Shown here one piece after another: positions 1-9,316 of a stretch of 64,000 bases of DNA (position 1 is the stretch's first letter; each line of letters starts with the position of its first letter). A program made the translations under genes and the position numbers. Source of the DNA: Zonotrichia leucophrys gambelii (lineage: Eukaryota > Chordata > Aves > Passeriformes > Passerellidae); NCBI RefSeq assembly GCF_028769735.1, contig NC_088177.1, positions 18,482,599 through 18,546,598 of the forward strand. Reading direction: 5' to 3'. Under the pieces are notes generated by a model. It worked only from the letters and a program-made list of their open reading frames with translations, searched no databases and was not told where the DNA came from.

Positions 1-440
1 CAGGGTAAGAGAAATCATCCCTTCATTCCACATCCGACCTCCGGGCCGGCCCCAAAAAGCAGTGCCAAGTGCGGCTGTCCCCGCCTCGGCCGAGGCACTC
101 GTGTCTCTCCCCGCCTCGGCAGGGGCAGCGGGACCCGCCGCCGAAGTCTGGACGCGGTGCCAGCCTTGCCCCGGGACAGCAAGCCGTGAACGCGGGTGGG
201 AGCCGCGTCCCATCGCCGGCTGAAGTCGGGGGGAGCCAGAGAAGATACGGGGAGCCGCGGAAGGCCGAGGGCGGGGGGCCGGGATACGGCCAGGGCCGGT
301 CTCCGGGAGCGGTCGGAGAAACGAGCCGCGATGCCGGGAACGCGCAGGCTGCGGAGGAGAGAGCGCGGCGGCTGCCGCCAGGCAGGTCTGCTTTCCCTCT
401 CAGAAACGAGCCTCAAAGTTTGGAGAACTCTGTTTTCTTT
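1..440. promoter_or_regulatory. CpG island 1, left edge of the window
   Basis: This GC-rich stretch is dense in CpG and is cut by the window edge. It contains the 12-mer ccccgcctcggc twice (79-90 and 109-120), and the first copy runs into a 14-bp perfect palindrome (83-96, gcctcggccgaggc). Open frames exist on both strands here, but they are Arg/Pro/Gly-rich and resemble no family, as expected where stop codons are rare. The first bases read CAGG|GTAAGAG, a plausible plus-strand splice donor after base 4, so the island may cover the first exon of a transcript whose start lies outside the window. GC content falls sharply after about 430. Confidence 0.85.
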
Positions 441-599
441 TTAAATAACCCGATCTAACTTTTCTCCCTTCCCCCTCTCCCTATTTGATAAAGCTTAGCA
501 GTAATGGAAGTTAAAGTTCTTACATGGAACTTAACGTTTTCCACCAGCTATTGAATAATTGAATAATGTTTTGTTCTTACCTTTGATGTTGAACTACGA

Positions 600-1010
600 A
601 TGCCCGAGGATCAATGGCCAGAAAGTTAGAAGAATTGGTGATTTAGGACTTCAGTACTTCTGGAAAAAAAAAAATGCCAATGGTTTAGCCAGGATCTTCC
701 CTGTCTGATTCGTTACTATTATTATATCTGATGATGTGGATGGATGGAGAGACTCAATCCAAGCCCATTAATGAGGTATTTTATAAACACCACCGTCTGA
801 AGATCTTCATTTACATTTTGTCAGTGATCCTTTCCTTAACAGCGGAGACGTGTGGCGACAGCGCGATTACAGGACTTTTACTAAAGCTCCTATAAGAGTA
901 CAACTGGCTTGTTAATCGATTAATATTTTATTAAGTGTAAATATTTTATAAAGTTTTTAGGAAAACTATTGATTCTAAATTATTAAACTAGTCAGAAGGG
1001 CATTTGAATA
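600..1010. promoter_or_regulatory. candidate enhancer with homeodomain/ONECUT palindrome
   Basis: The stretch has the look of conserved regulatory DNA: mixed composition, no simple repeats, and many homeodomain-type cores. The key element is a 12-bp perfect palindrome, TTAATCGATTAA, at 912-923. It combines the dimeric homeodomain P2 arrangement TAAT-N2-ATTA with a central ATCGAT (ONECUT/CUT-type) core. TTTATAAA-like posterior-HOX/CDX cores flank it (near 780-790 and 945-952). These site readings come from known binding preferences. Enhancer function is inferred and would need alignment with other vertebrates. Confidence 0.3.
912..923. promoter_or_regulatory. perfect 12-bp homeodomain-dimer palindrome
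   Basis: TTAATCGATTAA is identical to its reverse complement. TAAT-CG-ATTA is the classical two-base-spaced paired-homeodomain dimer site, and ATCGAT is a CUT/ONECUT core. It lies in AT-rich DNA between two CpG islands. That the site is there is certain; that it is bound is inferred. Confidence 0.4.
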
Positions 1011-1789
1011 ATGCATACAATTAAATACATTTAAATATATATGTAGCGATTGCTTTATTTGCAATGAATCCCCTGCACCTTTCTCTTGCTTTCGTTTTTT
1101 TCTCCACCGGCAGCTGGTTTCTCATTTCCGCGTTCACTGGAATATCAGGATTACCGAATATGTGTTTAGTCCGTATGTATAAACTGAATGTTTACATAAA
1201 ATATTCTAAGAAAATAACTTTGAAATCGGGAGGCGTAATAATTTGAAAATTTTGACGTGAAAGCAAAAGGGCTTTTTAGTGAAACCGGGGGAAACGTAAC
1301 CGAATTCGTATAAATGTTGTTTGGTAACTTCTGTTTTGTAAACATCCACTTAATTTATACGGATTTTATGAAGTATGATGCTTATTTTTCTTTTACATAT
1401 TTTTTCCCAATAAAAGACTTTTCTCTCTGTTTCGCATTACAAACGCTTTTCTTCCCCCATTGCATGATTTTCACATGTCCTTATTTCCACTGGAAAGAAA
1501 AGGTGATTATTTCCCATTGCTTTCCTCTCCCGTCTTCAATGTCGCAATTAAAAAAACAACTATTTGAAAAAATATGAATAATATTAATAACATATTTTTC
1601 TTTTTCTAACACGAACTCCGGTACGCGAATTTTCTGCTCTCTCACTATGATGGGAGCAGGAGTGGATGAGCTCCGAGTGCCCAGCGCTCCTTGTTACTGA
1701 AGTTTGCGGACCCCTTCAGTCGTTGATTACCAAAAAATTTTGAACAAAAACACCTCCTTGGAAAGGTTTGGTTTTCATTAACTACCGCT

Positions 1790-3290
1790 TTTAAAGCCAA
1801 AACGCATGGAAGCGATCGCGGCTCAGTGCCCACACAGGCTTCAGAGGCGGGCGGCTGGAGCCGGGGCTGCCGCCACCTCCGGGGCCTCCGCTGCCCGCGA
1901 TGCCGCCCCCCGGGCCGGGGCGGCTCTTGCCCCACGCAGCCGGGCCGAGAGCCGGCCCCCGTGGCTCTCCCCGTGGCAGGATCCGCCGGGCGCTCTCCTC
2001 CTCCCTGCTGCTTTCTCTCCCTTCCACCCGGTATTTCCCCGGCGCCCGCGGGACGACAGCCTCCCCGCGAGGCTCGGCCGGGGCTGAGCGCTGTGGCCCG
2101 GGCCCAGGCGAGGTCCCCGGCGCCGCGCGCTGGGGTCCCGGGGGACACCGGCCCACCGCCCGCGGGCACTGCTTCGAAGCGCAGAGGTCCCGGGCTGCCA
2201 CGGGGGCCCAGGGGCCGGCGGGCTGGGAGAGGGATGGCCCCCAGCACCAGCGAAGCAGCTCTGAGTCCCTTCGGGGTGGCGGCTGTAGTCCCCACTGCCA
2301 GGACGCAGGGTCAGGAGGAGAGGGGAAAGCGGATCCCACAGGTGAGGGTTCCGGTCTCTCCGCTTGGCCCAGGCTCCATCACGGCGAGACCCGAGACCCC
2401 GGCAGCTCCTGCGGGCCGCGGCCGGGACCACCCGCCCGACCCGTCCCCCTGCCTTCGCCTTTGCACAGCGCCATCGCGCGGGCACTGGCGCCGGCGCAGC
2501 CCGAGGCGGCCGCAGCTCCCGCCCGCCCGCGGCCCTGGCGGTGCGGGGACGGCGCAGCACCTGCCGCGGGCCGAGCGGGCCCCTCCCGCCGCCCTCCGCT
2601 GCGCCCTCGGCCCTTGCAGCGCCGCTCCGCCCTGCCACCTTGCCCGCCGCTCCACATGCCGTCGAGGCTCCAACACCTCTCCTGTCCCGCGGCCCGGCCC
2701 GGGCAGAGCGGCGGCCCAGGCAAACCGGCGATGGGCAGCGCGTCAGGACCGACCTCCTGCCCAGCCGCGCCTTCTTCGCGCTCCCCTCGCGGCCTGGGAA
2801 AGGCACTGGGCAGCCGAGGAGCCGCCGCTGCGGAGTGGCCCCGCCATCGAGCGCTCGCTGTCGCGGACGAGCCATCTAACCCTGCCGCCGTAGGAGGGGT
2901 TCTCGTCCCTCCGCACAACCGCGATCCCTCTTTCGGCGGCAGGTTCACGAGGGAAAGCCGAAATGAAACGAAAATGTCCTTGAGTGGCGGGAGGAGCTCG
3001 ACTCTTCCCGCATCACTTCGAGGGGAAAGCTCTGGCTCCAGCCGACAGTGTCGGCGGGAGCACGGCGCCGGCCATCGTGCTTTCCCTGACACAATCCTCC
3101 GCTTTCCCCCTGCAACCCAAGCCTAAAACGGCGGCTGTCCAGAGGGGGAGCGCGGCGGCCGCCGGGCCGGCTGGCAAGTCCCCCTGCTCCGCGGCATAAC
3201 GCCTCGGCCCTCGGGAGCCGGCTCTGCATCCCCTGAGCACCGCCGGCTGCCTCCAGCCCCTTCGGGATCCACGCGGCTCGTTCGTGCTGT
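1790..3290. promoter_or_regulatory. CpG island 2, the largest island (about 1.5 kb)
   Basis: This is a long, very GC-rich and CpG-dense block, the best candidate for a major promoter in the window. Long frames are open on both strands (plus 1826-2893 and 1900-3126; minus 1841-2875 and 2379-3092), but all are Ala/Pro/Arg/Gly-rich without any recognisable domain, so they are read as by-products of composition. CCACAG|GTGAGG (exon end 2341) is a strong plus-strand splice donor and could end a non-coding first exon. No TATA box is evident, as is usual for island promoters. Island size and clustering suggest a developmental regulator nearby. Confidence 0.85.
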
Positions 3291-3339
3291 GCCAATGGAA
3301 TAACTAAAATAATTTTTAAAAAACCAAACCCAAAGCGTC

Positions 3340-3780
3340 TTCACGGCGTCCGAGCTCCGATCAAAGGGTTTCGGGATAGCAGTATCTCTGCAGACCTACC
3401 CGCGCTTCCATCCTTCCCCCCAGCGGTTTTATTAATGAGCCTTTTGCTGTTAACGCTGGTTTATATGGAGAAAGAGCTGCGGACAACAGAGAAGCAATCT
3501 CTGCAGCCAGACGTACACAGGGAAGGGAACGACTCGGCCGGAGCCGAGCAGCACGTAAAACGCCATTACACCGTATTTCGGTGCCCAGGAGGCAGCGCAG
3601 CTCCGGCCGAGGCGGGCGCGGGGAGCGGGGCTCACCGGCAGGCCGGGCCGGCTGGACGCCTGCTGCGGGGTTGAGCTGGCCGCTGCCGGAGTCGTGCTAG
3701 GCTCTCTCCTGCCCTCCGGCTCCCCACTGCGATCTGCAGCTTCCCGTGTTCCTCATCCGTCTCCAGATCTTGGCTTTCCC
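3340..3780. promoter_or_regulatory. CpG island 3
   Basis: A shorter CpG-rich block, densest at about 3520-3680, with three close G-runs (3614-3630). On the minus strand CTGCCG|GTGAGC (GT at 3634-3633) forms a good splice donor. A plus-strand frame at 3435-3674 is 79 codons long and has no recognisable domain. The 3780-4080 stretch to its right is of average composition and shows no gene. Confidence 0.65.
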
Positions 3781-4089
3781 CCTGGCCCTGGGCTTGCGTT
3801 TTCCCACAATCAACGCTGCAATGCTAACCGCAAGGGATTTCCTCCGTGAGATATCAAGCTCATCGACCTCACCTTAACAGACTTCGAAATTCCTCAGTAT
3901 TGCATGGCTTCTTTAAAATACTTCTGTTTAGATTTGTAAACTGTCAGGAGCAGAGAGCACAGAACGAAGCTTTTGTGCCCTGTGGGTCTTTTCCTTCAAA
4001 TTAGCAGCTTATGGCTGGAAATGAAGGAAGAGTTTTCCCACCTTCGTTGCAACTAAAGAAAGTTCCCTAGATCCGAGAGAGAAGTAACT

Positions 4090-4500
4090 AACAAGCCCCT
4101 CCACCCGAGCGCCAACTGCGGCTGCTCCTTCGCCGCAGCCGAAGGCCACTCCGGTGCCGTTTGCCCCGGGCCGGGCGGTGTTCCCCGCTTCACCCCGAGG
4201 TGGCCGCTCCGAGCGGCGCCGGGACGGGAAACGAGCGTTCCGTCTGCCGCGCACTGCCCGAGCCGCGGCGTGAACGAATGCGGGAAGGGGCTGCAGCACA
4301 GAGCCGCCACCCTCGGCGCGGGAGCCAGCCCAGCGCCTGCCTTTACACCCCTCATGTGCCTACGGGGCGCAGGGCTCCGGGGAAGCCCGCTCTTCCCTTC
4401 CCACCGCGCTCTCGCCCGGCGTGAGAACGAGTGACTGCGGAGCTCTGCAGGACATGCCGGGCGTGCTGGGCTGAGGACTCGTACCCCGAGGCACGAATCG
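4090..4500. promoter_or_regulatory. CpG island 4
   Basis: CpG-dense block between two more AT-rich stretches. Overlapping frames on both strands (minus 4009-4299 and 4053-4355; plus 4161-4424) are compositional and match no family. It ends in AT-rich DNA with homeodomain-type cores (TTTTAATTACAATGATTTAT, 4501-4520). Confidence 0.7.
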
Positions 4501-5580
4501 TTTTAATTACAATGATTTATACAAATTAGCAAGATAGCATCCTTGCTGCCCCGCCAGGCTCCGACCTAGAAGCAAAACATCACCCGCCCAGGTTGGACAC
4601 CATCGCCTCACAAGGGCTCAAGCGCTCTTCGAGTTCCTACGGCCGGCGGAGAGCACATGAGAGTACGGACCTCAACAGAGCCAGGACAGAGCCGGTTCCG
4701 AGCCCCCTCCCCGTGAGCTTCCCAACGAGCTGAGCTCAGCCCCAGCCCCGCCGCCCTCAGGACGCGGTGCTCACTAGCGACTGTCCTTTGGACAGAGTAG
4801 GATGCTGTTTTCCTCCTAAATCCAAACTTTGCCTCTCAACAGATACTCTTATCTGCTTACGCCCGTTTTAATTGAAACTCCAGTAAATGCGTAGGGAGAA
4901 CCCTCTGCTCTGCGGCACAAGGCAGCAGTTCCCGCCGGCTCCTGCCACGCGAAATGGTGCTCAGGGAAAAGACTGGTGCCGGCCCCCACCTCTCGCCCTC
5001 GCTCCCCCCTGTTAGGCTGAAACCAGGGCAGCCTGTGACAAAACAGCCCGGCCGGCAGCTGCGGTCCCGGCTGAAGGCTTAGAGTTTTCTGTGCAAGTAA
5101 CTGAAGGCTGCGGATCTGCTTGGAAAAAAAAAAAGGGCAGACAGTGAAGGGGATTTCTAGTGAAAATAAACAACAGGGTTTATTGAACTATAAAGGCTGA
5201 AAACGCCTTTGAGCAACACGGGGAAATGCATCCTAATACACATGAGCCGCAAATATCCCGCAGCCTGGCTCCTGCAAGAAGGTAGCTCAGATCCTCCCGG
5301 CTGCACCACGAGCCTGGCTTGTCCCTGGCGGAATCACCGCAAATGGAAAGCTGACAGGGTAGTGCTCAGTCTTTTTTGGCTTTCGCGATCCCTGCACTGC
5401 TACCTACGGGACACAGCAAGGCACTGTCTGCAGAGGGGTCACACATGGGGCCCAGGGGCAGCAAAGGGCCAAATCCTATCGCTTTTCCTCCTGCAAACAA
5501 ACCTATCGTCTTTTCCTGCGACCTCAAAACTTTGCCAGGCAATATGTGCCAACACTTAAAAATATTTTCGGGGCTTGAGT
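4501..5580. other. intermediate-GC inter-island DNA, no gene seen
   Basis: Composition is mixed, with CpGs still present, and there is no convincing exon. Short frames at 5209-5559 and 5376-5690 have no recognisable domain. A poly-A run lies near 5125-5136. TTTTAATTG-like homeodomain cores occur near 4866-4875. I see nothing that marks a gene or repeat. Confidence 0.5.
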
Positions 5581-6250
5581 TCGTACTCGGCCCGGGAAAG
5601 GGCCCCTTCGGGGTTCGGGGCTGTCTACCGGCTCCCAGCACCTTAAAGGGTGGCCAAAATGTGGCCCGCCGCCCGAGGCAGCCCCGGTAGCTTTGCCGAG
5701 GGCTTCAACCTGTACGTGGCTTCTCGAAGCAGCGGAACGAGGCAGAAGCCTAAGAAGCAGATACCGGGGCAGCTGGGAACTGAGGACACTACCCTGAGCC
5801 TGCCCGCCTTTCGCCCGCTGGGCTCCGCGGAGCTGATGCCCCTGTGCTTCACAGTCTCTGACGAGGCTGTCTCCATGCCCCCCCTGCCCCGTTCCTGAGA
5901 AGCAGGCAGCGCGCGGAGGGGGCCGGAAGCAAGTGCTCGGCGGCCGGCGGGGGCTGCCACCTCCCAGCCCCGCAGCACGGCCTCAGCCGCTGGAGCCGCC
6001 TGGCCTCGGCAGCTGCGCGGCCACCGTGCCCAGGCAAGGCACCGCTGTCGCCAAGCACCGCTGTCAAGCAGCGAGAGCGATTCCACCTAAAGTCTCTTCT
6101 TCCTCCAGCCCTTGCGTCTCCCCCGGCCGCCCTGCCCCCTCTCCCCCCCGCCCCCCTCCGCCGCAGGGGCCGCCGGCCTGCGCGCAGCCTGCGCGCTCCC
6201 GTGACAAATTTCAGGTTCGTAAAAGGACGGGTGAGAGTTATCCACCGTTT
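5580..6250. promoter_or_regulatory. CpG island 5 with C-rich tract
   Basis: A CpG-dense block containing a strongly pyrimidine-rich segment (about 6095-6175) and an 11-bp direct repeat, gcaccgctgtc, at 6039-6049 and 6055-6065. An 82-codon plus-strand frame at 5650-5898 starts in a fair Kozak context but matches no protein I recognise, and a minus-strand frame covers the same bases. I treat it as non-coding. A TATAAAA lies just to the right (6261-6267). Confidence 0.7.
6120..6156 (-). promoter_or_regulatory. G-quadruplex motif (minus strand) / i-motif (plus strand)
   Basis: On the plus strand five C-runs lie close together: 6120-6124, 6130-6132, 6135-6139, 6143-6149 and 6151-6156, with spacers of 5, 2, 3 and 1 bases. 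The minus strand therefore fits the canonical G3+N1-7 quadruplex rule with one run to spare. It is the only place in the window where I find a motif that meets that rule clearly. Such motifs are common near island promoters; folding in the cell is inferred. Confidence 0.6.
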
Positions 6251-6260
6251 GAAATCCCAT

Positions 6261-6267
6261 TATAAAA
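6261..6267 (+). promoter_or_regulatory. possible TATA box at the right edge of CpG island 5
   Basis: TATAAAA lies about 100 bp right of the C-rich tract. A start site would be expected near 6290. I see no strong initiator and no coding exon downstream, so this is only a weak candidate core promoter. Confidence 0.15.
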
Positions 6268-6269
6268 CC

Positions 6270-7520
6270 AGAGCAGACGCAGTGTTCGTGTGCTCCCCGT
6301 CACGGAGTCGCTCCAACTAAATCAGCATCTAACAAGAGAGTTTGTCCCCAGTGGGGACAGCAGCTCTCACTTACTCTGTTCCGTGAACCGCTGCACTTCT
6401 GCCCCGGGAAGAGCCCTTCAGCCGCACCGTCTCTGCGGGAAGACACTGTTATTTCCTCCTTGCCAGCTTTTCGCTGGGATCCAGCAGCCCCCCAGTTCCC
6501 CGGCCGAACGGGCCCGCGCCGCTGCCCCTCGCAGGGGTCCCAAGCCCCCGCAACCTCCCACCCCCCGAAAGACGAAACGCTCCAAGATCTCTGCGCTTTG
6601 TCAACGCAACGAAGTATTTGACAGTCACAATTACCTGTAAATATTCTGATCGTTTTGTATACGGGACACTTTTTGCCTTAAGCCTGGCAAGCCTCACACG
6701 AGCGGAACTGCAACACTACCGCAACTTCACCGCGGCAGGCGGCACATTCCGCGCTCCGCTCTCGGCACTGAGCGCGATCTTTCTCGGTACCGCAGAACCC
6801 AGGAGCGAGCGAGAGAGCTACCGCTTCCCTCTCTCCACACCCTTAAGCGCAACAGCTAAACACTCAATTTAAAACGCTAACATTTAGGCGAGAATTCAAA
6901 TCAGTCACAGAAAAAAAAATATGCCTGTTATCAAAACACGCTTTCGGACAGAATAAACGGGTTCACTCGCTGGCAGATAAGGTGCCAGATTTTCTAACAT
7001 ATTGGCATCCGCAGTTTAAGAAAAAAATAATCATGAGGTCTGAGATGGTCACTACTAGCTAAACTGCGAGATTTCATAACCGGTCTTCCCATTTCCACTA
7101 CAACCTCTCCCTTCCCTACCCATCACATCACAATAATTAGCAGCGCGGAATTACCTGTCTGCTTCTTTGCGTCTCCTTCAAGTAAAGAAGGTAAAAGTCA
7201 CTTTACCTATTAGCTTGTATAAGTAATAAAGAGGTGGTAACTTGGAGCTACTACATTTTGAAGATTATGTCACATGCTTTAGCATAAATAAGGGTGTTAT
7301 AGCCCTAGCGATTACTGGATCAATTCATTTGTGCGACAACCCATGGCGCCTTTGGTTCTTAGCAGGTATTTGTTCTGTCCCTGGGAATAGTTCTGTACAT
7401 CCCTCCTCGCTAAGACGGACATAAACAACGGCAGCCTCCCGATTTCTGAGGCGTCTTTGCGCGCGTTTACCGGGGAATGCCTGTTTGTTAGCATCTTGAC
7501 TTTGTATCAACCTATTTTGA
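6270..7520. other. inter-island DNA, CpG-retaining, no gene seen
   Basis: GC is mixed and falls from about 6860. CpGs persist in AT-rich surroundings. The stretch 6870-7330 is rich in homeodomain-like, GATA-like (AGATAAGG near 6975) and TGACAG/TTTGACAG-type cores (near 6617) and could be regulatory. Two minus-strand donors (ACAG|GTAATT with GT at 6635-6634, and ACAG|GTAATTCC with GT at 7154-7153) would suit transcripts running leftward. No exon is recognisable. Confidence 0.45.
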
Positions 7521-8650
7521 ACGAGATACGGCGGGATTTCTGGGGCTGCAGCATCTCCCTCCGCAGCCAGGACAAGGCGGAGTTGCAGCGGATCCCGTGC
7601 GTGCCCTCACTCAAGAGGGGATCATAGCGTGCGGCTTTTTAGTCTCCCCTCACACAAACGGGACGAATTGCCCAACTTTCTCAAAGTTTCTCAGCCCTGT
7701 GCTTTTCCTAAGTCGCTTTCAAGAGAGCCCTGGCTCCCTGACGGTCAGCCCCGAGGAATTTCACAGAGCTGACTCGATCCGATTGAGGGACCGCAAGTGG
7801 GCGCCCAGACGCGAGCGAAGCGCACGCCTCTGAGGGGCGAGCTGATGGCATCCCGCGCCCCAGCGGCTGCAGCCCTGCTCTATCCACTGCCAGAGCTCCA
7901 GGCACCCATGCGGGCCAGTCTCAAGCCGAGCCGAGTGCTCGACAGCCGGGCGGTGAGACGGGCAGCGATCCCTTCCCAGGCAGTCACAGCTGCTCCTGCT
8001 GGCACAGCCCTGCTGGCTCGCCGCAATCTAAAGGAGGGGACACCGAGCCTCGTCAGGCAGGACTGACGGGGAAGCCTCCACGCAAGTGGAGCCGGAATTC
8101 GACTCCTACGATATGGGGAGAGGATGGACACCCCGGAAGGGAAGTGTTAGTAGCATCCAGATTTTGATACTTTTGGTCTCGGCGACTCTCGGCGGCACCG
8201 GCGCGACACGAGTGCCCGCGGGGAGGGGAGCGGAGCAGGGCAGGGCGGCAGGTGCCGCGGAACGAGGCGCGGCCGGAGGCCAGCACGGCCATACACAGGG
8301 CTGGAGGCCACTCCTGTGCTTTCGGTGCCGGCGGTGACCTGACCCTCCGCCCCGCTTGCACTTGGCGTCACCTCTCAGGCAGATCGAGAGGGTCGGGAGT
8401 GGCCCAAGCGTGTGGGCCAGGGCCAGACACGGCCCGCTGAGCGCCGCTTGTTTCCTCCGCCATTTCCCCTGGACGGGCCGGGCCTGCCGCACGTTCCCCG
8501 CCCACGCCGCCACAAGGCAGGGCCACGGGAGAGGGTCCAGCCCCAGCTCCCGCGGACAGGGGATAACCTCTGCTCCCCGCCTCCTCCAGCGCTCAGCCCC
8601 GCCACGGCCGTGAGAAGCCGAGAGCCGGCCGGCCGGCCGGGACAGGGGGT
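7520..8650. promoter_or_regulatory. CpG island 6, right edge of the island cluster
   Basis: A CpG-rich block, densest from about 8170 to 8645, with a G-rich segment at 8221-8247. Overlapping frames are open on both strands (minus 8106-8726, 206 codons; plus 8412-8732), without a recognisable domain. It ends at a (CCGG)4 palindrome and a perfect hairpin; beyond about 8680 the DNA turns AT-rich. CpGs reappear briefly at 9317-9375, after an inserted LTR. Confidence 0.75.
8625..8640. repeat. (CCGG)4 perfect palindrome
   Basis: Four exact tandem CCGG units form a 16-bp palindrome. It sits 7 bp to the left of the 13-bp hairpin at 8648-8679. Confidence 0.9.
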
Positions 8651-8679
8651 TCTCGTCCTCACTGACGAGGACGAGAACC
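8648..8679 (+). other. perfect 13-bp hairpin followed by AATAAA
   Basis: The arms 8648-8660 (ggttctcgtcctc) and 8667-8679 (gaggacgagaacc) are exact reverse complements around the 6-base loop actgac. An AATAAA follows at 8681-8686. If a plus-strand transcript leaves CpG island 6, this could be a structured 3' end. It does not match the histone-mRNA stem-loop, and the stem is too short for a microRNA precursor. Structure is seen; function is unknown. Confidence 0.85.
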
Positions 8680-8962
8680 AAATAAATAACTTTCTCAATT
8701 TTCACCTTGATTATATGGCCCTGCATTTATAGGCCTCCCCGGCAGCTTGTGCACACACATTTACACCACTTTAGAAAGCTTCGACAGTAAAACCCCAACG
8801 AACTCCCAGCGCCTGTCCACTCCCACAAAGCAAACAGAGGAGTGCAGCACTGGCCGGGCCAGCCTGGCCCCGCGGGCTGCACCCTTGGTGCCCCAAGTTT
8901 TAACTCTCATATTTTCCAGATTTTGTACTGCATTAGAAAACAACTCTGAACTTCATATAAAG

Positions 8963-9316
8963 TGTTAGCAAGTTCTCATTACAGTTTAGTTAGACAAAAC
9001 AATCCAGCCCAAGGACTAAGGACACCATTGCAGCTTCAGGCCCAAAAAGTATAAACAACATAAACAACAACGAGCTGAGGAGAGCAATCTGGGAAGATGG
9101 GACTTCATACCTGAAGCCGTAATTGGACAATTAACCCCAATATGTAAATGAATCAAAACTTATAAAATTGTGAAAACGTGTGGTACCTCCTCCTGTAGCC
9201 TTGGCCATGCTCTTGTACTGCCCAAGGTGTATTCCTTGAAGGCCTTTTTAATAAATACCTACTTTATTCCTTTAACACTGTCAAGCCTCTGTTCCAGGTA
9301 GCCTCTCAAGGCATCA
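8963..9316 (+). mobile_element. solitary LTR of an avian endogenous retrovirus
   Basis: About 354 bp, beginning TGTTAGCAAG and ending near GGCATCA. The order of elements is that of an LTR: promoter TATAAAA at 9161-9167, then polyadenylation signal AATAAA at 9250-9255 followed by an R/U5-like stretch (ACCTACTTTATTCC, then GCCTCTGTTCCAGGTAGCC). I recognise this sequence as a type common in songbird genomes, but cannot name the subfamily securely. No gag, pol or env remains beside it, so it is a solo LTR left by recombination. I could not find a matching target-site duplication, and the ends may be off by several bases. It lies in the right shoulder of the CpG-island domain. Confidence 0.85.

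Larger units (their letters stand above)
441..1645. other. AT-rich, CpG-retaining inter-island DNA
   Basis: No gene is visible. The segment is AT-rich yet keeps many CpGs; for example, I count eight in 1201-1380, against none in 10021-10200 of the desert. CpG survival in AT-rich vertebrate DNA usually means germline hypomethylation, so this looks like the inside of a methylation valley. On the minus strand AAAG|GTAAGA (exon end at 581, GT at 580-579) is a strong donor, which would suit an antisense transcript starting in the islands to the right. The small open frames at 1064-1246 and 1314-1577 match nothing I know. Confidence 0.6.

Noticed and set aside
249..283. G-quadruplex in CpG island 1.
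   Set aside because: Needs a 16-base loop between the first and second runs; too loose to call.
1826..3126. Long overlapping open frames on both strands (355, 408 and 344 codons).
   Set aside because: They lie in the GC-richest island, where stop codons are scarce on every frame. The peptides are Ala/Pro/Arg/Gly-rich with no domain, and several frames are open over the same bases.
5650..5898. 82-codon plus-strand frame with a fair Kozak start beside CpG island 5.
   Set aside because: No recognisable domain or family, and a minus-strand frame (5643-6086) covers it. Without transcript or conservation data it is more likely chance.
8648..8679. MicroRNA precursor.
   Set aside because: A 13-bp stem with a 6-base loop is far too short, and flanking bases do not extend the pairing.
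8106..8726. 206-codon minus-strand frame across CpG island 6.
   Set aside because: Arg/Gly/Pro-rich, no domain, other frames open over the same bases, and it runs through the palindrome/hairpin cluster.
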